This document shows positions 47,277 through 55,572 of a DNA stretch of 64,000 bases, in pieces. The stretch comes from JBFLXR01 sp040757065. Its GTDB lineage: Bacteria; Pseudomonadota; Gammaproteobacteria; Burkholderiales; Gallionellaceae. The notes beneath the pieces are model-generated. The model ran no database searches and was not told the origin of the DNA. It worked only from the letters and a program-made list of their open reading frames with translations. How positions within the stretch are numbered: position 1 is the stretch's first letter; the number at the start of each line of letters is the position of its first letter. The translations under genes were made by a program, and so were the position numbers. The stretch is taken from positions 62,001 through 126,000 of the forward strand of contig JBFLXR010000004.1 of NCBI GenBank assembly GCA_040757065.1. The letters run 5' to 3'.

Positions 47277-49496
47277 ATGCGTTTTCGTTTAAGTCCTGTC
47301 GCGCTTTCCCTGCTTTGCTTGTTTCCGTCGGTTGCACTGGCCGATGAGGACGGCATGGCGCTGCGTCTCGACCGGACTTTCAAAGTGTTGCCGGAATCGC
47401 AGGAGCCAATGCCTGTATTTGTACGCGCCGACGAACTGGAGGGTAAACCGGACGACCGGATGGATGCAAAAGGCCATGCCGAGCTGCGTCAGCAGGGGAT
47501 GGCGGTGTGGGGCGATTTCCTGCGCTATGACCCGGCGACGCGGGATGTGGCCGGGCAGGGCCATGTGCGGATCGAGCAGAACGGTAATGTACTGCTCGGG
47601 CCGGAAGCCAAACTGAATCTGGATACCAGCATCGGCGACATGCCGACGCCTTCTTATACGCTGGGCGAAAATCAGGCGCGCGGCGAGGCGGATACCTTGC
47701 ATCTGGAGGATAAGCAGCATTACACCATGCGTAATGCAACCTATACTACCTGCCCGGTCGGTAACGACGATTGGAAGATGCATATGGGCGAGTTGCGCAT
47801 CGACCGCGAGCGGCAGATCGGCGAGGCCAGCAATGCCTATATCGAGTTCAAGGGCACCCCGATTTTGTACACGCCGTGGATGGATTTTCCGCTGAACGAC
47901 CAACGCAAATCCGGCTTCCTCGGGCCGACCTTCGGTAGTACCAGCAAGGGCGGCAGCGAAATTACCATTCCGTATTATTGGAACATCGCCCCGGATATGG
48001 ACGCGACAATCTCGCCGCGCGCGATGTTCAAACGCGGGGTGCTGCTGCAAAACGAATTTCGGTATCTCGAATCCGGTTATAAGGGAAAACTCAATCTGGA
48101 TTATTTGCCGAACGATAGTCTGACGCGAACCAACAGGTCGCGCTTTTCGCTTTTGCACCAGCAAAGTCTCGGCGCAGGATTTGCCGGGAGTATTAACTAT
48201 AGCCGCGTGTCGGATAACGATTATTTGCGCGATTTTTCGACTGCTATCACAGGCAGTTCGCAGGTCAATCTTATTCAAGACGGTTCCATTTCCTATGGGG
48301 CTGGCTGGTGGTCTTCCGCATTGCGTTTCCAGCGGTTTCAGACTTTGCAGGATCCGGCTGCGCCGATTGGCGTGCCATACCGGCGTCTACCGCAGTTGAC
48401 GCTGACCGCGATGCAGGATATCGGCAATGCGAATTTGGATTTGAAAAGCGAATACGTCGATTTCCGGCATCCGACCGCGGTGAACGGGCAGCGTATCGTG
48501 TTTTATCCGTCTGCGGCCTATCCTTTGCTGAACGAACCGGGTTACTTCGTTACGCCGAAAATCGGGATGCACAGTACGCATTACGCTCTCGGTGTGAACA
48601 ATAATGCCGGTCTGCCGGCAACGGCCTCCCGCAATGTGCCGATCTTCAGTCTCGACAGCGGCATGGTATTCGAGCGGGATACGGAGTGGAGCGGCGACGG
48701 TTATATCCAAACGCTGGAACCGCGCGCCTATTACGTTTATGTGCCGTATCGCAATCAGGCGAACCTGCCGGTGTTCGATACGGTGCAGGTGCCATTCAAC
48801 TTTGCGCAAATTTTCTCTGAAAACCGTTTCTTCGGCAGTGACCGGGTTGGCGATGCCAATCAGGTAACGGCGGCCATGATTTCGCGCCTGATTCAGGGAG
48901 ACGACGGTTTCGAGCGCATTCGCTTTGCGCTCGGGCAACGATTCAGTTTCTTGTCGCCGCAAGTCAATTTGGTGGCACCGACCACGACCAACAACAAGTC
49001 GGATGTGCTGCTGGCGATTACTGGGCGGCCGACCAAGGAATGGACGGTCGATGCTTCTTATCAATACAATCCGAGCAAGACGCGCAGCGAGGTGATGAAT
49101 GCTTCGCTGCGCTATCAGCCGGAACCGGGAAAAGTATTGAATGCCAGTTACCGCTATACCCGCAATACTTTGCGGCAGGTCGATTTGTCCACGCAATGGC
49201 CGTTGACGGCGCGTTGGGATGCTGTCGGACGCTGGAATTTTTCCTTGCAGGACGGTCGCTTGCTGGAGGCGTTGGGTGGGGTCGAGTATAATCAGGATTG
49301 CTGGACTTTGCGATTCGTGGCGCAGCGCTATGCAACGACGGTTCAGCAGTCGGTGACGGGGTTCTTTATTCAACTGGAAATGAACGGGTTGATGCGGGTT
49401 GGTTCGGATGCGTTGGCAGTGCTGCGCACCAGCGTGCCCGGTTACGCCAAAACCAACGAAATGTCTGCGGATCAGGCTCCGCAAGGCTTGCAATAA
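47277..49496 (+). CDS. lptD: LPS assembly outer-membrane protein LptD
   Basis: LptD forms the outer-membrane barrel that, with LptE, inserts LPS into the outer leaflet. The 739-residue precursor has a signal peptide (to about residue 22, ending ALA), then an OstA/jellyroll domain (about 45-190: VFVRADELEGKPDDRMDAKGHAELRQ ...). The barrel follows, with APRAYYVYVPYRNQANLPVFDT-like strands near residues 480-500. Cys are few: CPVG near 160 and DCWTLR near 678, compatible with an inter-domain disulfide. ATG 47277 is used, though its ribosome binding site is weak; a TTG at 47256 is possible. surA follows directly. Confidence 0.95.
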   Translation: MRFRLSPVALSLLCLFPSVALADEDGMALRLDRTFKVLPESQEPMPVFVRADELEGKPDDRMDAKGHAELRQQGMAVWGDFLRYDPATRDVAGQGHVRIEQNGNVLLGPEAKLNLDTSIGDMPTPSYTLGENQARGEADTLHLEDKQHYTMRNATYTTCPVGNDDWKMHMGELRIDRERQIGEASNAYIEFKGTPILYTPWMDFPLNDQRKSGFLGPTFGSTSKGGSEITIPYYWNIAPDMDATISPRAMFKRGVLLQNEFRYLESGYKGKLNLDYLPNDSLTRTNRSRFSLLHQQSLGAGFAGSINYSRVSDNDYLRDFSTAITGSSQVNLIQDGSISYGAGWWSSALRFQRFQTLQDPAAPIGVPYRRLPQLTLTAMQDIGNANLDLKSEYVDFRHPTAVNGQRIVFYPSAAYPLLNEPGYFVTPKIGMHSTHYALGVNNNAGLPATASRNVPIFSLDSGMVFERDTEWSGDGYIQTLEPRAYYVYVPYRNQANLPVFDTVQVPFNFAQIFSENRFFGSDRVGDANQVTAAMISRLIQGDDGFERIRFALGQRFSFLSPQVNLVAPTTTNNKSDVLLAITGRPTKEWTVDASYQYNPSKTRSEVMNASLRYQPEPGKVLNASYRYTRNTLRQVDLSTQWPLTARWDAVGRWNFSLQDGRLLEALGGVEYNQDCWTLRFVAQRYATTVQQSVTGFFIQLEMNGLMRVGSDALAVLRTSVPGYAKTNEMSADQAPQGLQ

Positions 49497-49513
49497 GTTT
49501 AAACGAGAGCGAT

Positions 49514-50818
49514 ATGTTGCATAACAGAGTGTTGCAGATGGGCTTGCTGGCGGCTTCGCTGGCGTTTCCCGCGTATGCGGTCGACCCGCAAAAACAGGTC
49601 GCGCCGGTCGATCAGATTGCGGCGGTAGTCAACGACGATGTGATTACGCGCTACGAGTTGAGCGAACGGGTGGCCGAGGCTAATCGCATTCTGCGTCAGC
49701 AGGGAACACAACTGCCGCCTGCCGATGTGCTGGAAAAACAAGTGTTGGAACGCGCCATCATGGAAATGCTGCAACAGCAGTTCGCCAAAGAAAACGGTGT
49801 GCGCGTGGACGATGCGCAGCTCGATCGCGCGATTCAACGCATCATGGAACAAAACAAGATCGCTTCGCAGGAGGAGTTTCGCCTTCGCCTGGAACGGGAG
49901 GGGATCGATTACAAGAAATTTCGCGAAGACATCCGCCGCGAAATTATTGGCGCGCGTCTGCGCGAACGCGAGGTGGACAGCAAGCTGCTGATCAGCGACG
50001 GCGAAATCGATAACTATCTGGCGAATCAGGCCAAACAAGGCGGGAAGGGCGAAGAGTTTCATCTTGCGCATATTCTCGTCGTCGTGCCGGAGCAGGCTAG
50101 CGCCGACCAGATTCGCGCCAGACAGCAACGTGCCGAAGAAGCTATGCATCAATTGCAAAAGGGCGCGAATTTCGCGCAAGTCACGGCGGGTTATTCCGAT
50201 GCCAACGATGCTATGCAGGGCGGCGATCTGGGCTGGCGTCCTTCCGATCGCATGCCGCCGGCCTTTGCCGAAGTGCTGCGTGCGTTGCGTCCCGGCGAAG
50301 TCAGTCAGATTATCCGCAGTCCGGGCGGCTTCCATATCCTGAAGCTGATCGAAAAGCGTGACCGCAACAGCCCGGTGCTCATTACGCAAACTCATGTGCG
50401 GCATATCCTGATTAAGACCAGCGAACTGGTGCCGGAAAGCGAAGCGCGTCGCCGTTTGCTGGAGATTAAGCAGCGCATCGAAAACGGCGGCGATTTTGCC
50501 GAGCAGGCGCGCCGTTTCTCGCAAGACGGCAGCGCCTCGCAGGGTGGTGATCTGGGCTGGATTTCTCCCGGCGATACTGTGACCGAATTCCAGAATGCAA
50601 TGGATAAATTACTGCCGGGCCAAATGAGCGATGCAGTGCAGACCGGATTCGGCTGGCATTTGATTCAGGTGGTCGAGCGACGCAACAACGATGTCACCAA
50701 CGAGCAGAAGCGCCAGCAAGCTCGCACGGCGATTCGTGCACTGAAAGGCGACGAACAGTGGCAGGACTGGCTGCGCCAGTTGCGCGACCGCGCCTATATC
50801 GAATACCGGGAACAGTGA
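49514..50818 (+). CDS. surA: Periplasmic chaperone/peptidyl-prolyl isomerase SurA
   Basis: SurA escorts outer-membrane proteins, including LptD, through the periplasm. The 434-residue protein has a signal peptide (to about 22, ending AYA), the N-terminal chaperone module (DQIAAVVNDDVITRYELSERV ...), and two parvulin domains (about 180-280 with EFHLAHILVVVPE, and about 290-390 with THVRHILIKTSELVPESEARR). A C-terminal helix completes the chaperone part. The ATG at 49514 is 17 bases after lptD. Its stop overlaps the pdxA GTG start. Confidence 0.96.
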   Translation: MLHNRVLQMGLLAASLAFPAYAVDPQKQVAPVDQIAAVVNDDVITRYELSERVAEANRILRQQGTQLPPADVLEKQVLERAIMEMLQQQFAKENGVRVDDAQLDRAIQRIMEQNKIASQEEFRLRLEREGIDYKKFREDIRREIIGARLREREVDSKLLISDGEIDNYLANQAKQGGKGEEFHLAHILVVVPEQASADQIRARQQRAEEAMHQLQKGANFAQVTAGYSDANDAMQGGDLGWRPSDRMPPAFAEVLRALRPGEVSQIIRSPGGFHILKLIEKRDRNSPVLITQTHVRHILIKTSELVPESEARRRLLEIKQRIENGGDFAEQARRFSQDGSASQGGDLGWISPGDTVTEFQNAMDKLLPGQMSDAVQTGFGWHLIQVVERRNNDVTNEQKRQQARTAIRALKGDEQWQDWLRQLRDRAYIEYREQ

Positions 50819-51801
50819 GCCGCTCGACCTTGCTTGCGGTGACCTCCGGCGAGCCTGCCGGGATTGGCCCCGATCTTTGCTTGCAGTTGGCGCAGTACGG
50901 ATTGCCGGTGGTGGTGCTGGCGGATAAGGCACTGTTAGTACAACGCGCGACCCAGCTCGGGCTGACGGTCGGATTGCAGGATTATGTTCCCGGCGAAACG
51001 ACACCGCTTCCCGCCGGCACACTGCGCGTGCTGCATGTGCCGCTGGCTCAGCCGGCGGAATCCGGTCGCTTGAATCCCGCCAATAGCCGCTATGTGCTGG
51101 CAATATTGCAACGGGCGTTGCAGGGTTGCCAATCGGGCGAATTCGGCGGCATGGTCACTGCGCCTTTGCACAAAGGCGTCATCAACGATGCGGGCATTCC
51201 GTTTACCGGGCATACCGAATATCTTGCCGAACAAACCGATACTCCGCAGGTCGTGATGATGCTGGCCGGCGGCAGCTTGCGCGTCGCCTTGGCGACTACC
51301 CATTTGCCGTTGCGTGAAGTGGCCGACGCGATTACACCGGCATTGCTGGAGAGCGTCTTGCGCATTCTGCACGGTGATTTGGTGCGTCGCTTCGGTTTGG
51401 CGCAGCCGCGTATTCTGGTCGCGGGTCTGAATCCGCATGCCGGGGAAGGCGGCTATCTGGGTCGTGAAGAGTTGGATGTGATGATCCCGGTGCTGGATAA
51501 ATTGCGGGCAGAAGGTATGCGCATCAGCCCACCTTTGCCTGCCGATACCTTGTTTGCGGCACATCGCCTGCAAGAGGCCGATGCCGTCTTGGCGATGTAT
51601 CACGACCAGGGCTTGCCGGTGCTGAAACATGCTACCTTCGGGCAGGGCGTCAACATCACGCTGGGTTTGCCGGTGATCCGCACTTCAGTCGATCACGGCA
51701 CCGCGCTGGAACTTGCCGGTACCGGCAAGGCCGAGGTCGGCAGCTTGCTGGAAGCGATTAAAGTCGCGCAGCAGATGGCCGAATGCGAGGCGCGGGCATG
51801 A
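50815..51801 (+). CDS. pdxA: 4-hydroxythreonine-4-phosphate dehydrogenase PdxA
   Basis: PdxA oxidises 4-hydroxythreonine 4-phosphate in pyridoxal phosphate synthesis. The 328-residue protein has LLAVTSGEPAGIGPDL, MVTAPLHKGVINDAGIPFTGHTEYLAEQ (metal His), VALATTHLPLREV, AGLNPHAGEGGYLGREE and YHDQGLPVLKH. The start is GTG at 50815, overlapping the surA stop (GTGA); this gives the family length. Order surA-pdxA-rsmA is conserved in proteobacteria, here with one extra small ORF before rsmA. Confidence 0.96.
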   Translation: MSRSTLLAVTSGEPAGIGPDLCLQLAQYGLPVVVLADKALLVQRATQLGLTVGLQDYVPGETTPLPAGTLRVLHVPLAQPAESGRLNPANSRYVLAILQRALQGCQSGEFGGMVTAPLHKGVINDAGIPFTGHTEYLAEQTDTPQVVMMLAGGSLRVALATTHLPLREVADAITPALLESVLRILHGDLVRRFGLAQPRILVAGLNPHAGEGGYLGREELDVMIPVLDKLRAEGMRISPPLPADTLFAAHRLQEADAVLAMYHDQGLPVLKHATFGQGVNITLGLPVIRTSVDHGTALELAGTGKAEVGSLLEAIKVAQQMAECEARA

Positions 51802-51983
51802 ACGAAAAAACGATCAAACCGGCGAAGCCGCGCAACCAAGTGGTGCTGGCTCTGGTGCAGAGGCAAGGTGGCGCCGGGGTGCATGAAAAGACCGAAAAGG
51901 CCAAGCGTAAACAGGCAGAGCAGCAATTCAAACAACAACTGGCGCAACTCGATCTCAAGGCGGACGACTCCCATGATGCATAA
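51798..51983 (+). CDS. Small basic protein of unknown function, coupled to pdxA and rsmA
   Basis: This 61-codon ORF starts at an ATG that overlaps the pdxA stop (ATGA) and ends 11 bases inside the rsmA start. It would translate to a Lys/Gln/Ala-rich, probably helical peptide (EKTEKAKRKQAEQQFKQQL in the middle) with a basic N-terminus (NEKTIKPAKPRNQ) and an acidic C-terminus. There is no membrane segment. I know no family for it. The tight stop-start overlaps at both ends argue that it is translated; it may also simply carry ribosomes to rsmA. Confidence 0.6.
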   Translation: MNEKTIKPAKPRNQVVLALVQRQGGAGVHEKTEKAKRKQAEQQFKQQLAQLDLKADDSHDA

Positions 51984-52746
51984 GGCACGCAAACGCTTCG
52001 GGCAAAATTTCCTCGTCGATGAGCGCATCATCGGCGACATCATCGCGGCGATACACCCGCAGCCGGACGATGTCATGGTGGAGATCGGCCCCGGGCTGGG
52101 CGCATTGACGCGTCCGCTGCTTAAGCGGCTGAACATTTTGCATGTGGTCGAGATCGACCGCGACATCATTGCCCGGCTGGAAAAAGACTATCCGCAAGAC
52201 AAGCTGGTGATCCATGCCGGGGATGCGCTGAAATTCGATTTCGCTGAATTGCCCGTGCCGCTGCGCATCGTCGGCAATTTGCCGTATAACATTTCTTCGC
52301 CCTTGCTGTTTCATTTTGCGGATTACGCCGACCGGATTACCGACATGCACTTTATGCTGCAAGATGAAGTGGTCGAGCGTATGGTGGCCGAGCCGTCCAC
52401 TCCAGCCTACGGCCGCCTGTCTGCCATGCTGCAAGCGCGCTTCTATATGGAAAAACTGCTCGACGTGCCGCCGGAGTCTTTTCGGCCTGCGCCCAAAGTC
52501 GATTCCGCCATCGTGCGCATGATTCCCTTGCCGCAGTCGCAATTGCTGGTGAAAAATGAACATCGGGCGCGTTATGCCGAGATTGTCACCGCGGCCTTTT
52601 CTCAGCGACGCAAGACCCTGCGCAACACCCTCAAAGGGTATTTCGCCGATGCCGATTTCGCGGCACTCGGCATCGATCCGCAACTGCGCGCAGAAAACCT
52701 CGGCGTGGCCGATTTCGCCAAACTGGCGGCGCATGCTATGCGTTAG
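51973..52746 (+). CDS. rsmA: 16S rRNA dimethyladenosine transferase RsmA (KsgA)
   Basis: RsmA dimethylates A1518 and A1519 of 16S rRNA late in 30S assembly. The 257-residue protein has ARKRFGQNFLVDERII, the SAM site VEIGPGLGALTRPLLKRL, VVEIDRDIIARLEKDY, the catalytic NLPYNISSPLLFHFAD and a C-terminal SQRRKTLRNTLKGYF. Two adjacent ATGs (51973 and 51976) are possible starts. It overlaps the 61-codon ORF and converges with the acyltransferase gene, with a 4-base stop overlap. Confidence 0.96.
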   Translation: MMHKARKRFGQNFLVDERIIGDIIAAIHPQPDDVMVEIGPGLGALTRPLLKRLNILHVVEIDRDIIARLEKDYPQDKLVIHAGDALKFDFAELPVPLRIVGNLPYNISSPLLFHFADYADRITDMHFMLQDEVVERMVAEPSTPAYGRLSAMLQARFYMEKLLDVPPESFRPAPKVDSAIVRMIPLPQSQLLVKNEHRARYAEIVTAAFSQRRKTLRNTLKGYFADADFAALGIDPQLRAENLGVADFAKLAAHAMR

Positions 52747-53927
52747 ACCCGGCGAGGCGAGTTTCCCGCGCTGTCGCTAACGCGCTTCGCCAAATGACGC
52801 CCGATCAGGATAAAGGGTTTTTCGATCAGCCGGTAATTGAGGGCTGCAAAAAGATAGGCGATTGCAATCGTTATCAGGCACATGGCGGTCGAGACCGGCA
52901 AAGCATATCTCAGGATGAGTGCTTCTCCAGCCGGCAAGCTGTGCAGCATGTAGTAGCCGAACCAAAGTATGGGGAAATGCAGCAAGTAGAAGCTATAACT
53001 GTACTGCCCCAGTTTCTTGATTGCGTGCAAATGAAACAACCATCCGGCGTTGCGGTGAGTGAGCAGATAGATCAGTAGCGCCGCGCCTATGGTTTGCGAA
53101 ATCGGGTCGATTGCTTCCATGCGCACCAGCTCCGGCTCGATCAATAAAGCCGCTAGTGCGAGAAGAAACGGTATGCCGCTGGAAAGTCGGACGAACGCGA
53201 GGTGTTTCGTAAACCATTCGGCGATCGTTATGCCGTAAACCGGGAGCAGTAAGCCGACATAAAATTTATATAGGTGAGGCAGCAGTACCTTGTTCTGCGG
53301 AAAGAGTGCCGGTGTTGCGATCAAGACGATCAATATCGCGGATTGAACGATTGCGGGCCGGTATGGAAGGCGAGAGGCTGCGTGCAGAATGGGGAAAACC
53401 AGTGCCACGGCCATTTCGACGGCTAATGTCCAAGTGACCGGGTTAAGAAACCATTGAAACAGCAACGCATTCTCCAGTACAGCGTGCGCGTCTGGCGGGC
53501 GGCGGTAGTACCAGTTGTACCATACTGAGGCGCGTTCGAACGTGCCTGGATTCAGCCAGCCCGAGAAGAAAAGCAAAACGCAGATTCCAAGCAATACGAA
53601 TAAATGTGCCGGATAGATTCGGAAAATTCGCTTAATGAGGAAGGCGGTATATTTCTTCGGGAAGCTATGTGCATCGGCATCGAGAGAGAGGCCGAGTACA
53701 ACGCCGCTTAGCACGAAAAAAATGGTGACGGCAGACGTGCCGTTGCTGAAAATCAGAATCAACTTTGCGAATAATGCATCGGATGCTTCGACCGACCAGA
53801 GCGGGAGCGTCCATAGCTTATCGATACCGCTGAATGAGAGCGCGATGTATGAGTGGATCACCGCGACCATTAAGGCCGCTAACCCACGCAGCGATTCTAA
53901 ATGAGTATAGTAGGTTCTGCTGTTCAT
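52743..53927 (-). CDS. Acyltransferase family 3 (OafA/YrhL-like) membrane protein
   Basis: This 394-residue integral membrane protein has about ten helices. The N-terminal motif YYTHLESLRGLAALMVAVIHSYIAL carries the conserved Arg and catalytic His; IKRIFRIYPAHLFVLLGICVL is the second family motif. Such enzymes O-acetylate or O-succinylate cell-surface sugars, lipids or antibiotics; the acceptor is unknown. The gene stands alone between conserved housekeeping genes and uses more A/T-rich codons than its neighbours, which fits later acquisition. LPS core genes lie 5-7 kb away. Confidence 0.88.
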   Translation of the reverse strand: MNSRTYYTHLESLRGLAALMVAVIHSYIALSFSGIDKLWTLPLWSVEASDALFAKLILIFSNGTSAVTIFFVLSGVVLGLSLDADAHSFPKKYTAFLIKRIFRIYPAHLFVLLGICVLLFFSGWLNPGTFERASVWYNWYYRRPPDAHAVLENALLFQWFLNPVTWTLAVEMAVALVFPILHAASRLPYRPAIVQSAILIVLIATPALFPQNKVLLPHLYKFYVGLLLPVYGITIAEWFTKHLAFVRLSSGIPFLLALAALLIEPELVRMEAIDPISQTIGAALLIYLLTHRNAGWLFHLHAIKKLGQYSYSFYLLHFPILWFGYYMLHSLPAGEALILRYALPVSTAMCLITIAIAYLFAALNYRLIEKPFILIGRHLAKRVSDSAGNSPRRV

Positions 53928-54113
53928 CCGAGTTGGCGATAAATCTCAAGCGGGCAGGCCGGGCGTCGGTTTATGGATTCGCGTATTTTCTCATAAAGGT
54001 GGATCGGGGTGTGGGAGGGGGAGGCCGTTCATGTGCGAGCTGGGATTTTATGCTGCAACGGCAGCCCCCGATTTCGGGTAAAATCGCAGTCCATTGATTT
54101 TGAGTGTGTTGCG

Positions 54114-54947
54114 ATGCCTCCGATTCCTCCCATCGTCATGACTTTCTCTGCGACCGACCCGACCGGCGGGGCGGGGATGCAAGCCGACTTGCTGACTATT
54201 GCCAGCATCGGCTGCCATCCGTTGTCGGTGGTGACGGCTGTTACGGTGCAGGACAGCACCGGCGTGGAAGATATTCAGTCTATCGATACCGAACTGGTGG
54301 TCGATCAGGCGCGCACCGTGCTGGAAGATATGCCGGTGGCGGCGTTTAAGATCGGGATGCTGGGCAGTGTGGAAAATATCGCCGCCATCGCCGAAATTAT
54401 TTCCGACTATCCCGATATTCCGCTGGTGCTGGATCCGGTGTTGGCTTCCGGGCGCGGCGATGAGCTGGCGAACGAAGAAATGGTGGATGCGATGCGCGAA
54501 TTGCTGTTGCCGCAAACTACCATTCTGACGCCGAACAGTATCGAAGTGCGCCGATTGGTGCAGGACGAGGACAACGAAGACGATAATCCCGATCTGTTCG
54601 AAAGCGCACGCCGCATTGTTGAATTGGGGTGCGAATATGTGCTGGTAACCGGCACACACGAGAATACCCCGAAGGTCATTAATACCTTATACGGCGAACG
54701 CGGCATTATCCGCAGCGATACCTGGCCGCGTCTGCCGGGAATTTATCACGGTTCCGGCTGTACGCTGGCTTCGGCTGTGGCGGCGCTGCTGGCGAACGGT
54801 TTGCCGATAGAGGAAGCGGTACACGAAGCGCAGGAATACACGTGGCAGACTTTGCAGTACGGCTTTCGTCCCGGCATGGGGCAGCACATTCCAGATCGCT
54901 TGTTCTGGGCGCGTGAGGAAGAGGATGCCGGAGAAATCCGTCACTAA
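54114..54947 (+). CDS. thiD: Hydroxymethylpyrimidine/phosphomethylpyrimidine kinase ThiD
   Basis: ThiD phosphorylates HMP twice to give HMP-PP for thiamine. The 277-residue ribokinase-fold protein has TFSATDPTGGAGMQADLLTIASIGCHPLSVVTAVTVQDS, FKIGMLGSVENI, VLDPVLASGRGDEL and the C-terminal GSGCTLASAVAALLANG with the anion hole and catalytic Asp region. The ATG at 54114 follows a region with a -10-like TAAAAT (54079-54084). No TPP riboswitch signature was seen in the 186-base gap upstream. thiE overlaps its end. Confidence 0.94.
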   Translation: MPPIPPIVMTFSATDPTGGAGMQADLLTIASIGCHPLSVVTAVTVQDSTGVEDIQSIDTELVVDQARTVLEDMPVAAFKIGMLGSVENIAAIAEIISDYPDIPLVLDPVLASGRGDELANEEMVDAMRELLLPQTTILTPNSIEVRRLVQDEDNEDDNPDLFESARRIVELGCEYVLVTGTHENTPKVINTLYGERGIIRSDTWPRLPGIYHGSGCTLASAVAALLANGLPIEEAVHEAQEYTWQTLQYGFRPGMGQHIPDRLFWAREEEDAGEIRH

Positions 54948-55572
54948 GATTGCCGGGCTGTACGCAATTACTCCGGATTGTGCCGATACTGCCGAGTTGC
55001 TGCGGCGAAGCCGTCTGGCTCTGCAGGGCGGCGCTCGGGTGCTGCAATACCGCAGCAAGCTGGCCGATGCGGGGTTGCGACGCGAGCAGGTGCTCGCTTT
55101 GCGTGCACTGACGCGCGAATACGGCGCGACGTACATCGTCAACGACGATGCGCTGCTGGCGCAAGCGGTTGAGGCGGACGGTGTACACCTCGGTGCGGAA
55201 GACGGTGAGATTGTCGCAGCGCGCACCGTGCTGGGTACGCACAAGCTGATCGGTGTCTCTTGTTATAATCGTATGGATTTGGCACGGGCAGCGAAGCAAG
55301 CCGGTGCGGATTACGTTGCGTTCGGTGCATTTTTTTCTTCACGGGTGAAGCCGGAGGCGGTAACCGCGGAACTTGGATTGTTGCGAGAGGCACGCCGCAC
55401 GTTAAATGTTCCGGTGGTGGCGATCGGCGGGGTGACTGCGCAGAATGGCGCCATACTGATCGAAGCTGGCGCGGACGCGTTGGCAGTGATTTCTGCGGTG
55501 TTCGATGCCCCCGACATTGCGGCCGGCGCACAAGAATTTTCGAAATTATTCAGGCAGGAAGAGGCAATATGA
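54925..55572 (+). CDS. thiE: Thiamine phosphate synthase ThiE
   Basis: ThiE couples HMP-PP and thiazole phosphate to thiamine phosphate. The 215-residue TIM barrel has GLYAITPDCADTAELLRRSRLALQGGARVLQYRSK, YIVNDDALLAQAVEADGVHLGAEDG, IGVSCYNRMDLARAAKQAGADYVAFGAFFSS and VVAIGGVTAQNG. The ATG at 54925 overlaps thiD by 23 bases and is preceded by GAGGAAG; a GTG four codons earlier is possible. The end overlaps hemL (ATGA). Confidence 0.94.
   Translation: MPEKSVTKIAGLYAITPDCADTAELLRRSRLALQGGARVLQYRSKLADAGLRREQVLALRALTREYGATYIVNDDALLAQAVEADGVHLGAEDGEIVAARTVLGTHKLIGVSCYNRMDLARAAKQAGADYVAFGAFFSSRVKPEAVTAELGLLREARRTLNVPVVAIGGVTAQNGAILIEAGADALAVISAVFDAPDIAAGAQEFSKLFRQEEAI

Noticed and set aside
53928..54113. 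Possible TPP riboswitch upstream of thiD-thiE
   Set aside because: The conserved riboswitch cores (such as CTGAGA and the thi-box stems) were not found; only a -10-like TAAAAT and a short CCCGA/TCGGG stem are present.
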